DNA of 64,000 nucleotides, from the NCBI RefSeq assembly GCF_037975245.1, contig NC_092576.1:44194611-44258610 (forward strand). The letters are read 5' to 3'. Shown here one piece after another: positions 38,801 to 53,800 of this stretch. The first letter of the stretch is position 1. Each line of letters starts with the position of its first letter. The notes below the pieces were generated by a model, which saw nothing but the letters and a program-made list of their open reading frames with translations, searched no databases and had not been told where the DNA came from. The position numbers were made by a program, and so were the translations under genes. Source of the DNA: Apostichopus japonicus (taxonomy: Eukaryota; Echinodermata; Holothuroidea; Aspidochirotida; Stichopodidae).

Positions 38801-41800
38801 CCTGTGAGTAACGCACGGTAAAATTACGGGGCATCACTTTAATAAATCTTTGGTTATATGTAACCAAAAATGTTTTGTTTTATGATTTTCCCCCACACAA
38901 ATGGTAGTGTATGAATGAACGGGGTTAATCAACGGTCTAGCGTGCGTTACTCACATGATTAATGTACTCCGGGTGTAAATGCTATCGCTGGATGCACTCG
39001 GGCTCCGCCCTCGTGCATCGTTTGCATTATCCCCCGATCGTGCATTAATCCTGTGAGTAACGCAACGCACAATAGTAACGAAATGAGATGATGTAAGGAA
39101 ATGACGTTGAAGAAATGTTAGAATATCAGCAGGAAGGGAGGGGGGGGGGGTCAATACCCTTATATTTTCTCTCTATCCTTTTTTCCACAACTATTACTTT
39201 CAAAAATGGAAGAAAAAGAAATAAACGAATTCTGCTTAAAAAAGGTTCTTCAGAGACTAAAATCAACATCAGAAAGAAAGACCTTCCAACCATTTAAAAC
39301 CAGACAGTGTCTAGACGTGACGTATTTATTGCAATCTCCAGGTACTTGTTTGTCAGTAAATTCCAGGTGTTTTCATTAAGGACGCGCGCGTCTATTCTGT
39401 TATATTGAAAACAACACCTTTCCATTGGGCGTGGTACGCGCGCGTCTATTCCATTGAATACAGCTTCTTTCATTGTATTGTTCAAGTATTTGATTGACAG
39501 GTGTTGAACAAAAGAAAATGTTAAACTATTGAAAGTGTCAGTACAGTCAGTGTACATCTTTAGCAAGAAAAAAAAATGATTAAATAAGTTCAACAGAATT
39601 TAGCGATAAAATAAAATGTTTACTGAGTAGAAAAGAGTGGAATTTTTTTAATGTACAAATGTATGATGTAAATGTGTAGAGTATTGGGTATATATGACAG
39701 GTTAGATTTTGCAAATGGGAATATGGTGACAACAACACACTGTAGAGTATATAGAGATAACATAAGGGCTATTGGCCTTGTAGGTTTGGGAGGGAGGGCG
39801 GTGGGGGGTTGGGGAAGGGAGGAGGGGGGTTGATAGGGGGTTGTTTGGTAGGGGACAGGAGAATGCTGCAATGTTAGTGAGGATCTACATTAACATCTGA
39901 GAGATTATTCTTTAGGCAGATGTACTGTGTTTGTTTCTATTAGTACACTCAAAAAAATGAAGTGTTAAATTTGAATCGTAAAGTGTTGAATTTAACACCC
40001 CACCCTGTTTGGATTAGGGACAACACCCACCGGGTTAAATTAACACTTCAGAAGTGTAACATAATATAACACTTTGCGAGTGTTACCTTAACAACACCCA
40101 TACAAGTGTCAAAATAACACTTCCTGGTGTTGAAGGTACACTACAGGGAGTAAAATTAACACAATAAAGTGTTCATTTGTTAAAACTTCTGGGTGTCAAC
40201 ATGACACTTCAGGAAGTAAACTTAACACCATAAAGTGTTCATTTGTTAGCACTTCTGGGTGTCAAAATTGCACTTCAGGGAGTATAATTAACACTCTAGT
40301 GCACATTTTTTGGCCTTCTGGGTGTCAAAGTTCTGCTTCAGTGAGTAGAATTACCACCATATAGTGTTCATTTGTCATCTGTGTCAAGATGATACTTAAT
40401 GGACTCTCAACACACAATAGTGCTCTCTCGTTTATACTTCTGGATGTATATTTAACTGCTGGTTTGTAAAGTTTTACATGTTTATTATGTAACGCAAATA
40501 CAATACTGTTATGTAAAATTTTGCCAGAAAAGTTAACATCGCATCCGTTTAGTAAATATTTTATACAGGTTTTAGGTTAATTATTACTTAGTAATTAGGT
40601 AAACAATATGGATGCATGTTTGAATCGCTCGCAGCAGAAAGTTACATTTAAGAGAGAGCAAAAGCAATGACAACACAAACAATTCAGAATGTGGGATTTT
40701 CAGCAATTAAACACCCTACGACCTTCCTATTCCAGAGGTCCATTTATTATATCCCATTAAATGTAAAACGAACAATTTAGGCTATAAAAGTATTGTCTTG
40801 TGGAATTAAGTCAACTTAAAAGTGCCAACAGTTTCAAATGCTACGGTGCAGTTACTTGGTCTTTATTTTTTTTGCACATGCCTTTTGGTTTCTAGATTAA
40901 AGACAAAGAAACAACTCTTCCCAAAGTCAATTTCAAATAAGCAACAACTTTAGAAAAATTCTGATCCATGGGATGAGAAAACATGGAGTGCTGTGTATAA
41001 TGACTGCTACACTACAGTGACTATGTCTTTGTTGTTGGCAAATGCCTTTTGGTATTCCAGATTAAACGCAAGAAACAACTCTTCCCAAAGTCAATTTCAA
41101 ATAAGCAACAACTTTAGATATATGCTGATCCGTGGGATGAGAAAACGTGGAGTACTGTCTATGATGACTGCTACACTGCAGTTACTTTGTCTTTGTTGTT
41201 GGCTCATGCCTTTGGTATTCCAAATTAAACACAAAGAAAAAACTCTTCCCAAAGACAATTCCAAATAAGCAACAACTTTACATACATTCTGATCCGTGAG
41301 ATGAGGAAACATGGAGTTCTGTCTATGACAACTGCTAAACTGCAGTAACTTTGTCTTTTTTGTCGGCACGGTGAGCATAAAAATCTCGAATCTGGTTGCG
41401 TTTCACACCACCAGGCAACTTGTAGACAACTTTTTGGAAAAATTCCCAGGCACCGAGACTTGCAATTTGGTATAATTCAGATTTAACACGTAGAATAATT
41501 TGAAGCAAACATCAATGGCTTCATAAATGTCCTCTGGGGTAGGGCATGTCTCTGGATGATCACAAATGACTGCTTGGGGTATATTTTGCTTCCTCCAAGA
41601 AGTAACACATATTGCTGAGGTCTTTCTGAAATCTTTTGCAAATAGAATTCCAAGTTGATGCTCCCTAAGTAACAACAAAGGAAAGAAAATTCCCATCATA
41701 ATGAAGTTGTGTTAAAACCTTCTTGGAGCATAAGCAGTTTTTTACATGTACCCCTCACAAAACATGAACATTCCTAAAGAAAATGCCCACAATTTAATCA

Positions 41801-44800
41801 GTTGTGATTCTAACTTCTTCAAGTACGTTTGAATCTAGAAAGCCAGATGGCCTACAGTGCATGATTACTTGTCAAAACAGGAACTTGCATTAAACTTTCA
41901 TCAGACAAGGTAGGCAACTTTTATAACCAATGCATCATGTTAACAATGCTTAAAATAATGCTCACTCCCACTGTATGCAATTGTGTAGATTGCTATGAAT
42001 TATAACAGCTAGATCACTTCCATAATATAGCTAAATTATAGTTGGGACTAGGCCTAGGTCTAAAAGTATCACCAATCCACATCAGCTTCGGCCTACTTGC
42101 TACAACTTACAAGCTAAAATGGCAATTAGTGGTAATTATATATTGCATTACATGAATATATGTTTATCCCTTATTGAACATAGTACCAGCGTAACTATAG
42201 GCCCATGCCCGATGCTATTTAAAATGCATTGTCTTGAAATAGCCTAAGTATACCCTACTAGTACTAGGCCTAGTAGTAGGCCTAGTATAGTCAGTATTGC
42301 GAAGTTCGCCATACTGCGAAGTTCGGGCACCCTAAGAAATACACGATTTTCACCATGAAAACCTACAGGAAGAGCCAAATTTCACCAAAAAGTACGAAGC
42401 TACAGTTATTTTCTCTCCAAAATGACCCGTGTGCAAGAAATTACTTATATATTTGTCAATAAAATGACGAAGATCTATGAAGTCTGTTATAATTACTGAA
42501 AGAGCAACAGCGCCACCAATTTTTACCAGCGCCACACTGTAGGTTGCGTGGCCGAACTTCGCAATACTCTAGCAAGAAATACCAGTTCCACAATCACGAA
42601 GAATTTTCTTGGAAAACAACGTGAAAACAGTTTGCAGGAAAGAAAGTTTGGCCGTGTATCGTACTAAAACACAATTCTCCCACCATATGAAGTATATTTT
42701 CTGGTGATTTAGACCAGAAGATTTAGTTTTGGGGTGTTTTAAGTCTTAAGTGGGCGAACTTCGAAGTCACCATCCTACAACTTAAAAAAGTGACTCGCAG
42801 GGTATACGAAGTTACGGTTAACGCACAAAAAGGAATAGAATGCACTAGATTACAATAAAGGCCTAGACCAAAGTCCTCCGTCCGTCCGAAGGCAATTCCG
42901 TTTAATGTTTACTTGTATGTAGGCTACACTGATTCGTTGACAATTATGAGTTGACTATGACAAACAGCAGCTAGCCTATTATATTAACTTATAGTATGAC
43001 TTTAACGTTAGGTCTACGTAACGCAAGCGATTCAAATGCATTCGTCTACCCAGCTTAGTCGTGGGTCTCTAAGCGCATATCTCGTTCTTGTCATGTACAC
43101 TTACATAATATCAAAACATACCTTCGAATTTTTCAATCAATTCTTCCAGGCCCCAGTCTCCTATAACGTCATTTCATGCCATTGTAGCTCGTTATCGCAC
43201 ACTGAGTACGTAACGTTTTGTGGCTTGAACGTATATATGGCTGTGGTTACTATAGTACATTTAGTAACGATAAATGTCGACAAACTGGTACAAGTATTGC
43301 TAGGTACGGTAAATGCGTGTTCACGGTACGGTGGTATCGTTTAAACACTTAACTTACACTAAGAATCCAGCTGACGGGAGGTTTGACCAATCAGAATGCT
43401 CGAACTGAAAGTACACTTCTGCAGGTGTTAAAAAATCCACGCTACATAAATTATGTAACCCTACTCAGGGTCAGAGTAACCCTTCAGGTGTAGGGTGAAC
43501 GGTTACACCTGGAAAGTGTTAAAATTCAACACTCCATTTTTTTGCGTGTATATTCTGCAAACAGTAAATACGTGATTTTGAGTGTTATTTACATATAGAC
43601 TGTTTTATTGGTCTCTACTGTGTGGGGATTGACTGTGATGTTATGTGGGTTAATAATATGCATATATCAAGATTTGTTTGTCGCATGGCAGCAGGGGGGT
43701 GCGGCGCGGGGGGGGGGCGGGGGGGGGGGCAAGGGTTGGAGTGGAGGAGGTGACGACAGGTTGATCAGAAGAGAAGGACAGTAATAGTATTGCAGTAGAC
43801 CTTGCTGAGGGTGTGTGTTTGGCGGTTAGTGTGTGTGGTGGGGGTTAGTGTGTGTGTGTGGGGGGGGGGGGGAGGGGTGTTGGTTGCTAACAAGGTAAGT
43901 TCCAAGTGTTATAAACAGATTAACGAAATGGGTAAGTGGTCTAGCAAAGTTTGGTTTAGGGGGAGGGGTTGGATTAGAGAAAGATTAAGGTAGTATAGTT
44001 ACGAGGGGTGCCGTATTATTAGGTGGGGCCAATTACAATCTGTTTAATTTATATCATTGTCTTTTTTTACTTTCACATTAAATTGCATTAATGAGCAGTT
44101 AATTTATAAACTAATCAGAGCTCATTCTTAGTAAAATAAATAAAAATTTTTGAGCTTCTTTCACTAAAGAAGCTCGTTTTTTACCTTCCATATTTCACCT
44201 CTTTTAATATTTTTCTGTTAATCTCACTCATCAAAGTTTGTTTATTTATTCTGGGTTGATTTTGGACAAAATGTTGATTTTGTTACTCTAATATGATGAC
44301 ATCTTGCATTAATGAGTAATGATACCTTGATCTAAATACATCCTACAGTTTTGTTATTGTTTCTAGGGACTCATATCTCTTTATTTAAATACATTTAATT
44401 TTTTAGATGAATTTCTTGTTAAAGTTAAAGTTTATGTTTTTTCTATTTCATTTTGCCCCTATTTTACTCTCCCTTTAATCATATTCCTTACCTGATGACT
44501 GTTCTTTAACTGTTAGTTTATTTCTTGATTCAATTTCTTCTTCATTTGTTTTGTTTTACTTTTAAACTTAACTAAACCTATCAATAAACCTACAGTAATT
44601 ATTAAATATAACTATATTAATAATTCCTTTCTTGTTTACATCATTAATATTAACTAGTTATTTTATTAATTACTAATATTATTTACATATTTATTAATTG
44701 TACTTACTCCAGTCGCTTGAATCTTTGAGAGTGTTGTAGATAGTTTAATATTCCATTAACTTCATGTTTATTCATTTCTCTCCCATCCTCTGTCTGTATG

Positions 44801-47800
44801 AGCATATTCTCTATTGATGTCATGATTGGTAGAGAGAGACCAGAGGAGAGGATAATGTTCCCATCTTCATCAATCTTACTCAAGGACCAGACTAGAGTCA
44901 CCAAGAATATGGGAATCTGAAGAAAGGAAAATAATAAATATAATTAATATCATCGTGTTTACAGGATAAATACTTGAAAATAATAACATCATAATTAGTT
45001 TAGGAATATTATGTTTATTGTTGTTTTCCTTTCATATTAATCAAATAACATTTGTTTATTTTAATATTATATTGTTAATATTTTGTTAATTATTAAATAA
45101 TTAGTGGTTTGAATTTGTAAAAAAGTAAGTTATATTTGTAAAGTTTGTTTAATCTTTGTTTTATTTTATTTTTATTGAAAGATGTTGAAAGGTAAACAAG
45201 AGGGTTAGGTTTATTACAGAGATCAGTTATTGTTATTTCTGTAGAATGAATTAAAGGTGTGTAAGAGGGGTGAGGGATGGACGGTACAAGGGATGTCAGG
45301 GATGTAGGGAGGAGTGTGTAATGGTAAGGAAGGGTGTGTTAAGGTTTAGTGATATTTGTTTGGGGTATTAGGAGGGTGTCTTAGTGCGGTGAGGGCGTGG
45401 ATATGGTTTACCATCGTGAATGTTATGTTGTTATTGTCAAAGCGTGTGCCAGGGGTGAGTGATAAAAGGACCGGTGGGTGTCATACTGGGTAGGGATGGG
45501 TGTGGTAGGGGTAATGAGTGGTGCTTGAGGGTGGGGGAGCATGCAGACGGCTTTAACATATTTAATGTACTTTGTTTTTTAGAGTAATGGGCGGGGGGTG
45601 ATATGAGCCTGAACTAATATGTATTATTTTATTTATGTAATTTGTGATGGGTAGAACAGGTTTAAGGTGGGGTTGGTTTTCAATGAACTGTAAATTCCAA
45701 ATAATTATATTTATGTATCAGTTTGTTTTTGAGGTATTTTACTACTTAGGTATGTTTATCAATCACTTCATTTATCTCTGTTTTAAACGAAAGGAAAATA
45801 TTTGGTCGAATCCGTAAAACAGGAAACAATTCATTGACCCTTTCTGTCTTAAATTATTATTTTATATTTCACTTTCTGGGAAGATTTTGAAAGATAAAAT
45901 TAATTAAGCTAAGATGAACATAACTTTTGTTGAATAAACACCATGAAAAAGAATTTCAAAATGATTATTTATCGTTTATGATCCTACACACTCTATCCAG
46001 TAGTTAATTATTTTATTTATATTTATTGTTTGTATTTAAGATTCTGTCTAATCTTGATCTTACAAATATATATCAATTTGAACCTGTATTTCCTTGTTCT
46101 AATTTAAACAGTGTAATATTTAATAACTAAATCGATCTAATCTCTCTTAAGGCATTCAACGATTTTATCTAATTTTAACTTGTATCGATTGATGAATTTA
46201 TTCAATATATCTCTTTATGTTTCACTTACGTCATGATTGGATGCTTCCACCAGGAGCTCTATGACTGACCTCTGTACAGACTCACTGGTGTCTCTGTGGA
46301 TGACCAAACCATCTGAACACATCTCTGTAATAGTCTGGATGTCATCGGGCTATTGAAAGAAAGAAATAGTAATTATTAAATATAATAATATTAATGTAAA
46401 ATTGAGGCGTTAAGGGGATAATGGAATTTGGTTAATATTGTAGATTAATTGATTGGTTAATTCAGCATATATTTGAAACAAAGTTTTAAATTAGCTAATG
46501 TTGACTGTTTAAATATGTATGTTTAACTTCCTGCACAGTGAAGCTCTCAAACTAGGTTTCATGAATATTTTTTTAAATATAGTTAAAATTAATGAATGCA
46601 TCTAGAAAGGTAAGATTATGTAACCTCCTAATCTTAATTATGTTGAAAAAGAAAAAAAAGTACAAACATTTCCCAAGGATTAAAAGAAAAAAAAACAGCA
46701 AAACAAAGGAGGAGTTTTAAAAAACACGCGGCATGATGACTTTACACGACTTTGACCGAGATACATTTCCTGGAATAATGAAATAAACCAGCTCCAAATA
46801 AATGTTTCTAGAGTTAAGAGCAAGATAATGACAACTAGGAATGTGGAATGTTGTTTTCTTTCCTGTAAGAATCATATTGTCTGTCTCCGGAATATTCCAC
46901 ACCCGGAGAAAATGTATATTTATACATCTCAAGGATGCTGGCTTTTTATGATTATGTTTTAAAAATTGATCGACCCCTCTACCCCTTCACTGTTATGCAT
47001 GTTACTAATAATAACACTATCACAGGGAAATGTGAAAGCAACGACAATTATTATTGATTATAATGTACTTAAAAAATATTAAATATTACAAACCTTCCTC
47101 CATTGACCAGATCTTAGATCAAGAAATCTGGCTTCGTTGGATGATATGACTGTAAAAATAGATGAAATAATAAAATTCATAAATGATCATAGAAAAAAAT
47201 GACATTTTTTTAAGTAATATATAAGATTCAATATTAATTTGTTTTACATACTTATTACTTCAACACTCAGAGGTAATGTACCTGTACGAGAAGGATCAAA
47301 TATCAGTAAACTGTTGACTGTAAACTAGTTAATTAGTAATTAAGTACTAGAAATTAACAGTCACTAGTAATCCGACCAATGATTGTATTCCATTTGTTAC
47401 GTAATACTTCCGGCTTACTTCACTGTCCTTATTTTATAGGGTAACAATAATGTTAAGTAACTCAAAACACTAAAATCTCCTAGATTTTATTTTAATATAT
47501 ATATAGTGACTTGATAGAAAGCTGCTTAGATCAGCTCAAGAAACACAAAAGAAGGAGGAACTTTTAGGAAGTCCCAACACAACGCCCCTACCCCCCATTC
47601 CACCCCACCCCTACACAGGACTAGTCTGTTTGTTGTTGGCAAGATTTTCTTCCGATCCACATATTAGATTAATTCTCACCAACATATATTTCATTTTACT
47701 AGTCCCCCCTCCCCCAGACCCACCCCCCCTCTACCACACTTCCCTCTCTTGTCAAAAATCTGTGAACAATGCAATAAAAGCAATCTACTTGATCAATAAT

Positions 47801-50800
47801 TCTTTAAATTCTTATGTATAAATCGTACCTTTAATATTCCTTGATCTTGGTTCTTCTGGTATGATGTCTGGCTTGATCGATGACGGCAGTTTACAGTTAA
47901 CAAGCCTTCAAAGGTAAAGAAAGCAGGGAAAGTACATATTTAATATTTATAAATTAAATGAATATCTGATGTCATCTTTGTAATGCAATGACATAGAGGT
48001 CAATGAATTTGCCTTTTCCTTTATTTTGGTAAAAGAGCTGTTGACAAGTTATAAGTATCAGCCACTAGTTATGATGGTCAAACAACTCTTCCACCACCCC
48101 TCCTTACACCTCCATTAACATTTACTGATTTGTTAATTTTAGCTATTTATATATTTTAATAAAAAAAAAATTGAAAATATTCTAAATTTTAATAACAATA
48201 AATTTATTTAAAATAAACAGCAAACAATATCGTTTCCGTGTACTTAAATTTCTCCCTATACTTTTGTGTCAAGCTTTACATAATAATTTATTTGTATTTG
48301 TTCATAGTAGTTCTATTTCGTTCATAACTTTTAATGTTATTTGTTGTTCCTATTATACTGAAAAGCAACCCTAACCCCCCCCCCCCATCCACCAACTCAC
48401 CTTGTTAAATCCTAACGTGTGGAAAAGCCTAACGAGGCGTTGTAAACAGCACAATCAGTAATGAAAGAAAAACGTTAAAATATTTCCAAGTTTACAATTC
48501 CTTACAAATATCGCAGCATTTTAAACCGCACGTCTCAACACAAGACTTGTACATTAACTAAAATAAAAATATCACTGCACAGTTCCATTACCCTATCCCT
48601 TCCTATATACCCCATACGTTTACCCTCTGACTACCCCTCCCCCACCCCCAATTACCCAGATATTATCAGCCAAGGCCTGTGACGATGTTTTTTCCTTACC
48701 ATAGTTCCTTGAATCTTGGTGACTTGATTCCATAGTTTATTAATCCGATCACGTCTTCCTCTGTTAATTCTTTTTTGTGTTTTCCTGCATTGATGGATAT
48801 CTTCTCTACTGATGATAGGCTTGATAAACTAAGACCGGACTCAAGTCTGATATCTTTACCGTCAAATCCATTGAAAGACCAATGTAGGCCTAGTTCAGAT
48901 ATTGGAATCTGAAGAAAAGGAAAGAAATATCACAGTTAACTTATCTTATAGTTCATCCATGATGGATAAATACACATGACGATTATCCAACGTATATACA
49001 ACAGAACACAAGAATGCATTAAAAATCTATAAAATTAATCATTAATTTTAACACAGAATTTTCTGTGATTTTTTATATTTTCAATTTTCAGAAAATCAGG
49101 AATTATATTTCATTTAAATTATTTAATAAAAAAAAGAAGAGTGGTGACTTATTTAAACTTGCTTGCCAAACGTACGAAGAAAATAAAACACAATATAATG
49201 ATGATGTTATTAAAATAAAATGTGTAAGCTGACGAAATTCAGATAAAAGTGAAACACAATATCTTAAATATTTATATTTGGTCTGTAATATTATATTTAG
49301 CGCATACATTAGGTATTTCTGTAGTTGTCATAATATATGCTATTGTTTCATTCCTGACAGCCAGTGCATTAATTCATACAGCATACACTAGCGGAGACTC
49401 GACAACGTTCCTGCCGTGAGTGGCCGACTGCAAAGGAGTTTCCTTCCCGGGAGATACAGCACATCTCGATACGTGTGTTTATCTTATACGCCTATACCCT
49501 ACTTGCAATCGATTTCGTAATAATAAATATAAAATCATTTCCAATCATTGTAGTTACGCAAATATATAGGCTTAGGGCTATATTAATAACGTGTCGTACA
49601 TCTGTAAGATTTCCATGCGCCAACCGACCGACAAACCAGTATCGTTGGCTCTACTTGGTTTAAAATAACATAGGCCAGGCCTACACAGTATGAACGAAGC
49701 CACCATAAAATCTTACTATAACAATTTTATAGACTCATTTGAGTTTAACTTTCCATTCAATTTTCCCCACCCCCAGTGTTGATACCGTTTACCTGTAATC
49801 TTTAAATCTCTCACGTTTGACCTACTGTAAGCTTAGGTTTAGCCTAGATCCGTTAGAAACATCCATCCTTACTACTGGCACTGCTACCAACTTCACCTCA
49901 TATGTCTATTTATATATTGCTATATGTTCTAAGCTCTTACTTTTCCCGGTAAGAGAATCTTATACTAACCGTAGCTTACGGCTAAAGTCTAACGTTACGT
50001 TACAAAGGCAGTTGATAATGAAACACTTCGCCATCTTGATTGAAACGCGGACACTGTCCGGTATCATGTGACGTGATTAAGACGTAGCCTAGGCCTACGC
50101 GTGTGAAATGTATTATATCACAAACTGTATGCTGTTTCCCCTTAAAAAGCTAACGTAATTTGTTATACATACATTTTTAAAACAACTAGGCCTACCGTTA
50201 AGCTACCACCTCAACCAAGCCTAGGCCTAAGTAAGTATAACGTCAATAATGATTACCGCTGTCGGTGCAAACTGGCCACTCATACATATGTAAGGGTCTC
50301 AAATAAAACTGAAATAAAGATTGATAAATTAATATCATGAGCTTCATGCATGCTAGTATTTTGTTCGGCTAGACGTTGTTTAACAAGTTGAACACATAAA
50401 AGGAAGTTTACCAACAGATGACCGGATGTCTTTGTTTGATTATAGGGCCTAGGCCTAGGCCCTATTTGTTCTTTTGTGCGTTCAACAAGCTTATTTTTTA
50501 TCTAATTTCTGGTTTATTATCTAAAAACGTTTTCTTGTTATTTCTACTCTGCTGACGTTTCTATAATGTTTTACTTCTTTAGGCTCAAATTTCAAGAAGA
50601 ACAAACGTAACCTAAGTAATACTAGCCTAGTAGGCTAAACAGCCATTTCAGCAAAGTTACATAAAGAAGTAATACCTTTGAAATTCATACAACGACAAAT
50701 CTTACAGAAAGACAAAATCTCTCAAGCATGCATAGGCCTATAATTGTTGACTTTAAATAGGCCTATAATTACCGTAAGTCAATATAATAACAACAGCAAA

Positions 50801-53800
50801 CCATACGCGGTGTAAGTCCATTAGCAGTCGTACAGTAGTATAATGATAAACATGTATGTGTGCGTGTAACTAGTAACGAACTGAATCTCCACACAGAGTG
50901 TACGTGACCCGTCCTGCGGGAATCTATACGTACGTCTACGTGCGCCGATGACTACGTTCACTGTGCGGCTTTGTTTGAATTTTGAAAACAGGTGTTTTGT
51001 TGTTGTTTGAGTGTACTAGTGAAAGGAAGCTTCCAGATGTTTTAAATTGTTTAGGCTTTGGCTATTCTTCTGCAAACATTCCTTCTACTGGACCAAATTA
51101 AATGAAACTTCTGTAATCATTCAATTAGCCAATATTAGATGGAAAAACCAAATTAATTTCCTTTTTAATCTAAAATAAAGAAAATTGGCGCTTACCATGG
51201 GCGTCAACAGGTGGGGGACGGGGGGGGGACATGTCCCCCCACTTTCAAAAGTGGAGGGGATATCATATCATTTGTCCCACCCACTTTTCAGAGTAGTTAT
51301 TAAAAAAATCACATGCATATGCGCGATTTTCTATTTAAGGTCAAGAAATCTGGACTCCCTGGGCCCCTGCTATCTATCACTTGCACCGTCATTTATCTCC
51401 CATTCTCCCAATATCCTAAATCTGCCCATTTAATTCGTTCGGGGGGGGGAGACCATTCGAAAGTGTATTGAATCTTGCACACATGTTGTTTGTATGGGTT
51501 CCAAGGGATTAGGTAAGCCATACAGGTAGATGGTGATGAGTTACTATGTTCATATCACTACCTCCAGTCCCTTGGACTGGATGGACGAATAGGGGTGTAG
51601 GGGTTAAGTAATTAAGGCTACATGTATTCGCCGGATATGGTAGATCTTTATTGTTGAGTGCCGGCTAGGCGCTACACACGCTCTGCGCGCGGTGCCTTTT
51701 TCTGATTATTATTATTAAAGTACCTGGGCACATAACAACTGACGTCTCGCACCTACATGCATGTATTATATATACCACTCCACTCATCCCGGAGGTGACG
51801 GCGCCACTTTTTCAATATTTCGTTTGAGATGGACGCTGTGTAATTCGTCTCCCTTGGTGTCAGAACGGCATCTTTCTACCAGTACTTTCTGTCGGGATTT
51901 AGTTTTGTGAGACAAAATTTCTCCTCACAGATCTGGTTCTGATGTAACTAAAAACGACTCAGGAAGGCCGTCTCTCCTGCGATCTAGGGGGTCTTATGTA
52001 CCCAAAATTTTCTGGTACGCTACGCGCCAACCAATGGTGGCGCTCCGCTTAGATAGTATAGTGTCCCCCTCACTTTCTGAAACCTGCTGACGCCCATGGC
52101 GCTTACGTAAATAGGCATATTCAATTACTGGAATATATCGACTGGTCGTGCAATTTAGAGCGCGCACTTCCTAAACAAATGTTACAGGACGAGGGTGTTG
52201 GGTCAAGACTATGGATATATGAACGAATACCTTAATGATAGATTTATATTTCCTTTCAGTCTACAGGGTTCCAGTGGCGTAGTCAGGTTTTTTTCAGTGG
52301 GGGGGGGCGCTGGGGGGCTTGAACATTTCCTGGGGGGGGGCTTGACCAATTTTCTTTTTACTATCTTAGCGAAGCGCCGCCATGAGTGGGCGCGCAGCGT
52401 ACCGGAACTTTTTAGCTAAAAAGGCCTCCTAGATCGTTGGAAATGACACTTCCCAGGCCTTCTAAGCTGCTCTAAAGTTTTCTCAACATCCTTTATTTTG
52501 AGATCCTATGTTTTGATATGGTCATCAAATAGTTTAGTGGAATAGAAGAAAAAAAAAACAATCTGCTAAGTTACTTTGAAATATCATTACATATGTTTTG
52601 TGAGTTTGACACCGCCATTGACATTTTTCGACAAATCCGCAAATTGCGCGTGAAAATAAAAAAAATAAAAAGATTGACTAGGCTTTCAGTCAAGTAACAT
52701 ACTGAAATGACCGAACTCAGGGGCGGATCCAGGGGGGGCCGACCCGGCCCCGCCCCCCCCCCCCCTTTTTGGAAATCAGTTGCGTTTTTTTTATGTGGGA
52801 GTACTTCAAATTCCTAATAGGCATAACTTGGTGAAAGAAAAGCCTAATATATATCCAGCTGCTCTTCCCTGAAACGCGATCGTTTTTATTCCAAATTTGA
52901 AACTAAGGCAATTATCAGGACTACGCGACATCACGTATTAATTAGATACGGCTCAGTACTATAGTGCTGACTATTACTGTCAGGGAAAATCAATGCACAG
53001 TTAGCAAGTATATCATAATTATCTGAATGAAAGGGGGTGTAGGCGGTTTTACACTATCTAACGCAACGTAGTCGCCAAGAATCTGAAGTATTTTTAAGGG
53101 AGGGCCCGAGGAACATGAACTTATACTTTATAGCATGCTCCTCGTGGTGAAAGGTAATTGCACCTATTAGGTGAATCGAGTGTACTGTTAATAGTAGGAG
53201 AGACTAGTGTAGGTTCTTATGACCAACTAGACCGGTTTCTGCTCTCAAACTTTATAGGAGCTTCATCAGTATTAGCCTTTGAATATTTTATATTCGGCCT
53301 GGGCGTCTCGTTCTCAAAATGCATCTATTTTCTGTGCACGAGTTTTTATGGACTCATAGTGCAGCTATAAGAGCATCTAAAAGAGCTTCGTGTGAACCTT
53401 GAGAGTCAGCTGATTCTTCGTTAGTATGAAACCTTGAGTTAACAAGTAAATCTTTGAGATTTTGGGCCCTTTTGTAGGCTAGAATCGGTTCTTTTGGAAA
53501 CAGTTTGGATAATTGCGCGTGCAGGGGCGTAGCGAGCGGGGGGGGGGAGGGTGTGGGGGTGTCACACCCCCCAATAATTTGGTCGCTGTCGGCAAATTTT
53601 GGGTCTGTCGGCAAAAGGAGAAAAGGTGAAGAGAGCGGAAGGGGAAGAAAGAAGGAAAGCTGAATAGAGAAAAGGAGAACGGGAGCTTCTTTATCGGTTA
53701 TTTCGATTTTCCAGTTCTTCATCTGATAAACTCATTCACCAATCCAATCACCCGACGCCTGCAAGTTAAAAACCTCTCGGCAAATAACTGATAATGTCAC

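Larger units (their letters stand above)
39946..43548 (-). mobile_element. TIR DNA element 3 (TA target), carries SAM-like gene exons
   Basis: The left end CACTCAAAAAAATGAAGTG and the right end (complement CACGCAAAAAAATGGAGTG) form ~27-bp inverted repeats with a few mismatches, flanked by TA (39944-39945 and 43549-43550). The layout is like the element at 2207-7251: A-run-TGA termini, dense subterminal motifs, and a minus-strand gene whose first exon lies near the right end. The interior holds the gene's last exon (41335-41664), a 165-bp tandem repeat and a nested MITE. It lies in the host-gene intron between exons 12 and 13. Confidence 0.85.

Noticed and set aside
45240-45600. G-rich plus-strand stretch as a possible exon
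   Set aside because: It is low-complexity intron sequence with stops in every frame.
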